NCBI GenBank assembly: GCA_946811185.2
Contig: OX328107.1
Span: forward strand, 42,832,360 to 42,896,359
Source of the DNA: Hippopus hippopus
Lineage: Eukaryota; Mollusca; Bivalvia; Cardiida; Cardiidae
Reading direction: 5' to 3'
DNA: 64,000 nt
Shown here: positions 53,401 to 56,400 of the stretch, piece by piece
Layout of the letters: each line of letters starts with the position of its first letter
How positions within the stretch are numbered: the stretch's first letter is position 1
Notes under the pieces: model-generated
The model's database searches: none
What the model saw: the letters and a program-made list of their open reading frames with translations, nothing else
Told to the model about the DNA's origin: nothing
Position numbers and translations under genes: made by a program

Positions 53401-56400
53401 AAAGTAGCACAATTTCTGATTGGCTAAATCATACTTACCTTCCTAAACGTCCGCCAATTGTCCGCATCTGTGTAAGTGTAGTAGGCCACAGCAGACCCGA
53501 GCCGGGAAGCAACTACCATAAAATCAATCGGATTGGTTGGGACTCCAAAATGCCATGGCGCTGTTTTGAACCTCAGCACCGATGTTGAGTGTATTATTTC
53601 CTGTGATAAGAATGAATTTAACCCTTAGACTGTTAAGCGCGACTCGGTGACATTTAGCGGACAGTGTAGATCAAGATCAGACAGCATAGAAAAATGAGTT
53701 TGGAATAGGAATGCCAACACATGTATTTGGGTTTTTACTATTCTTACGAACAAATTCCGTAACAAAGAAACAAATGAACAAATGCATAGTAGAAATAAAG
53801 GGACCGGGCAGGACTCGAACCTAGAACGCCCGGACGAAAGGCCAACACCATAACCACTGAGCTAAAGAGAATTCTCCTTAACGCAGTTGTTAGGTATTGT
53901 ATTTAAATCCGGATGAAGCCATGCTTAAAGGAGTGGTCTCCCGTATCACACCCCCTCTTAAAGTCATCATTTTTTGATGATTCAAAGCCTTATTAGGCAG
54001 AAAAACCGTTTTTGGACAACAAACGGGATTAATGGCTCAATGGCCAATCCCGGACGAGCCCCCATCTTACGAACAAAGTCTGTAACAAAGAAACAAATGA
54101 ACAAATACATAGTAAAAATACAAGGACGAGGCAGGACTCGAACCTAGAACGCCCGGACGAAAGGCCAACACCATAACCACTGAGCTAAAGAGAATTCTCC
54201 CTAACGCAGTTGCTAGGTATTGTATTCAAACCGGGATGAAGCCATGCATGAAGGAGTGGTATCCCGTAACACTATCGGCTTGAAAGTTTAACTTATTAAG
54301 GAGGTTCAGGTTTAACACCTACTTTACAACGACTAATGAAATCGCTTTGATATAACCATGTAAGAAAAAAAAAAAATCTTAATGCATATTGGACTCTGTG
54401 AGGTCCTAACGAGACTAGGGCACCTAATATGGCCTGCAACACGCGAAAACGGGCATTTGGACATTTGCGTAAAGTGTCGTCTCGGATCAGCCTGCACAGT
54501 CCGTGCAGGCTAATCCTAGACGGCACTTTACGACTAAATTAGATTTTGTGCTGCAGTTGACTTGCTCAAAACAGAAAATTACCTAAAATCGGGAAATGTC
54601 GTTTCTAATTAGTATGCGCAGGTTGATCCGAGACGAGACTTTACGCAAATGTCCGAATGTCCCTTTACGCGTGTTGCAGGCCATATATACGATGCTGTCC
54701 GGTAATCTTGCGCACCTAAGCAAACGACTGTTTACTTATGGCACTAAAATGAATAGCTAGATCCCCACAGCTATTTATCTATTTATAGAAAGATTTCATC
54801 TAGATTATAACTCAAGATAGTTATAAAAATATTTCCCGAACAACACAAACTTTTAAAAAGTGAACTATCACCGTGAGGTTTTATCCGGCATACAACTGTC
54901 CGGTGATCTTGCGCACTTCGATAAATGACGTCAATGCAAAGGATTTCTAAAGTATTTGTGGCCCATACAAAGAATAATTGTAGAAAAGAAATGATTATGC
55001 TCGATTTGGGCCTTTGATTCAGAACTTTGACAAAATGCCGGCAAATAGGAAATGAATTTGTCGTCTGACAAAGGTTGCACGTAAATAAGCAAAATAATGT
55101 CAAAACTGTTCCTTAATATCTTATAAAGTTGTAAAATACGTGTTTAATTGATTCGTTTTTGTGATGAGACATAAATTGCTCGTTTAACTGACAGGTAAAA
55201 AGTGTTACAGCCAGCCTTGTCGGGAATTGGGTCATAGGGCGTGTTTATGAATAATTAGTCAGGATGATGTCATAGACAAACTATAGACACTCTCAGGTGC
55301 AAAATTTAGCTATAGTTACTTTCTGAAGGTTTCTCTGTTATTCCAAATTCCTATGGCCTAAGAAAAACTGCAGAAACGGGTAGAATTCATCAAACAAACT
55401 CGCGAAACAGGAATCTACCGAGGTGCGCAAGATTACCGGACGCTCAAGATTACCGGACACGACGGTAGGTATTTTCAGGGGAGAGTAATTTCCTTTTTAA
55501 TTCTTTACCAAACAACACAATTTTTAGGTTTGTTAAAAATGGAAGTACTTGTAGACTACAAATTAAATGGGGTTCGCTTTCGGGAGGGTAGAATCAATAT
55601 AGGTAGAGAAGAAAATGCTGTTTACCATAATTTTTTCCTTTTGTCATAATGTTTTAAAAAACCTTCTTCTTACAGGTCGTTAAAACAAAGGATTGTGTGG
55701 TAAAGACTTCAGATATCTGCATAAACATAAGACTCTCCGCCCCTTTTGCTTCGTTTTCAAATGTAGGCAGGGAGGCAGGTAGGCAGGCAGGTAGGTAGGC
55801 AGGCAGGTAGGTAGGTAGGTAGGTAGGTAGGCAGGCAGGTAGGCAGGTAGGTAGGCAGGCAGGTACGTAGGCAGGCAGGTAGGTAGGTATAGGTAGGTAG
55901 GTAGGTAGGTAAATAGGTAGCAATCATTTACAACAAAATGCATACCGGATGAGCTGAACGCGAGGATAACTTGTTTGTCTTTGATATAGCTGAGCTTATG
56001 TATTTTTCTACTGTCCACATAGACAAATGCTGAAAATTCATGTTGTTTTTTCCATTTTTAGTCACAGAAACAAGATTATTTCCGAACTCACTGTCAATAT
56101 ACAAAGTCGAAAGTATTACAATTGGATAATTGCCGTGGTCAAGTGGGACCACAACATAAGTGAGGTTTCCGGGTTTTGCATGTCTTATTTGTACTAGATA
56201 TGCGGTAGGCCGGTTAGCAACGTCAGTTTTTGTACTCAATAAAAAGAAATCCATGTCACGATGACTAAAAACTGTGACGTCACAATATCCCTGTAGAATA
56301 TATTGGTTCAACTCAAAAGAACTACACACTACTACCATTGTTCTTTTTTGGCGCGAAAGTTTTACCAAATGCACATTTCGCTTCGTTTGATTGTTTGTTG

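Noticed and set aside
55654..56018. Pro/Tyr/Leu-rich frames
   Set aside because: Arise from the AGGT/AGGC microsatellite.
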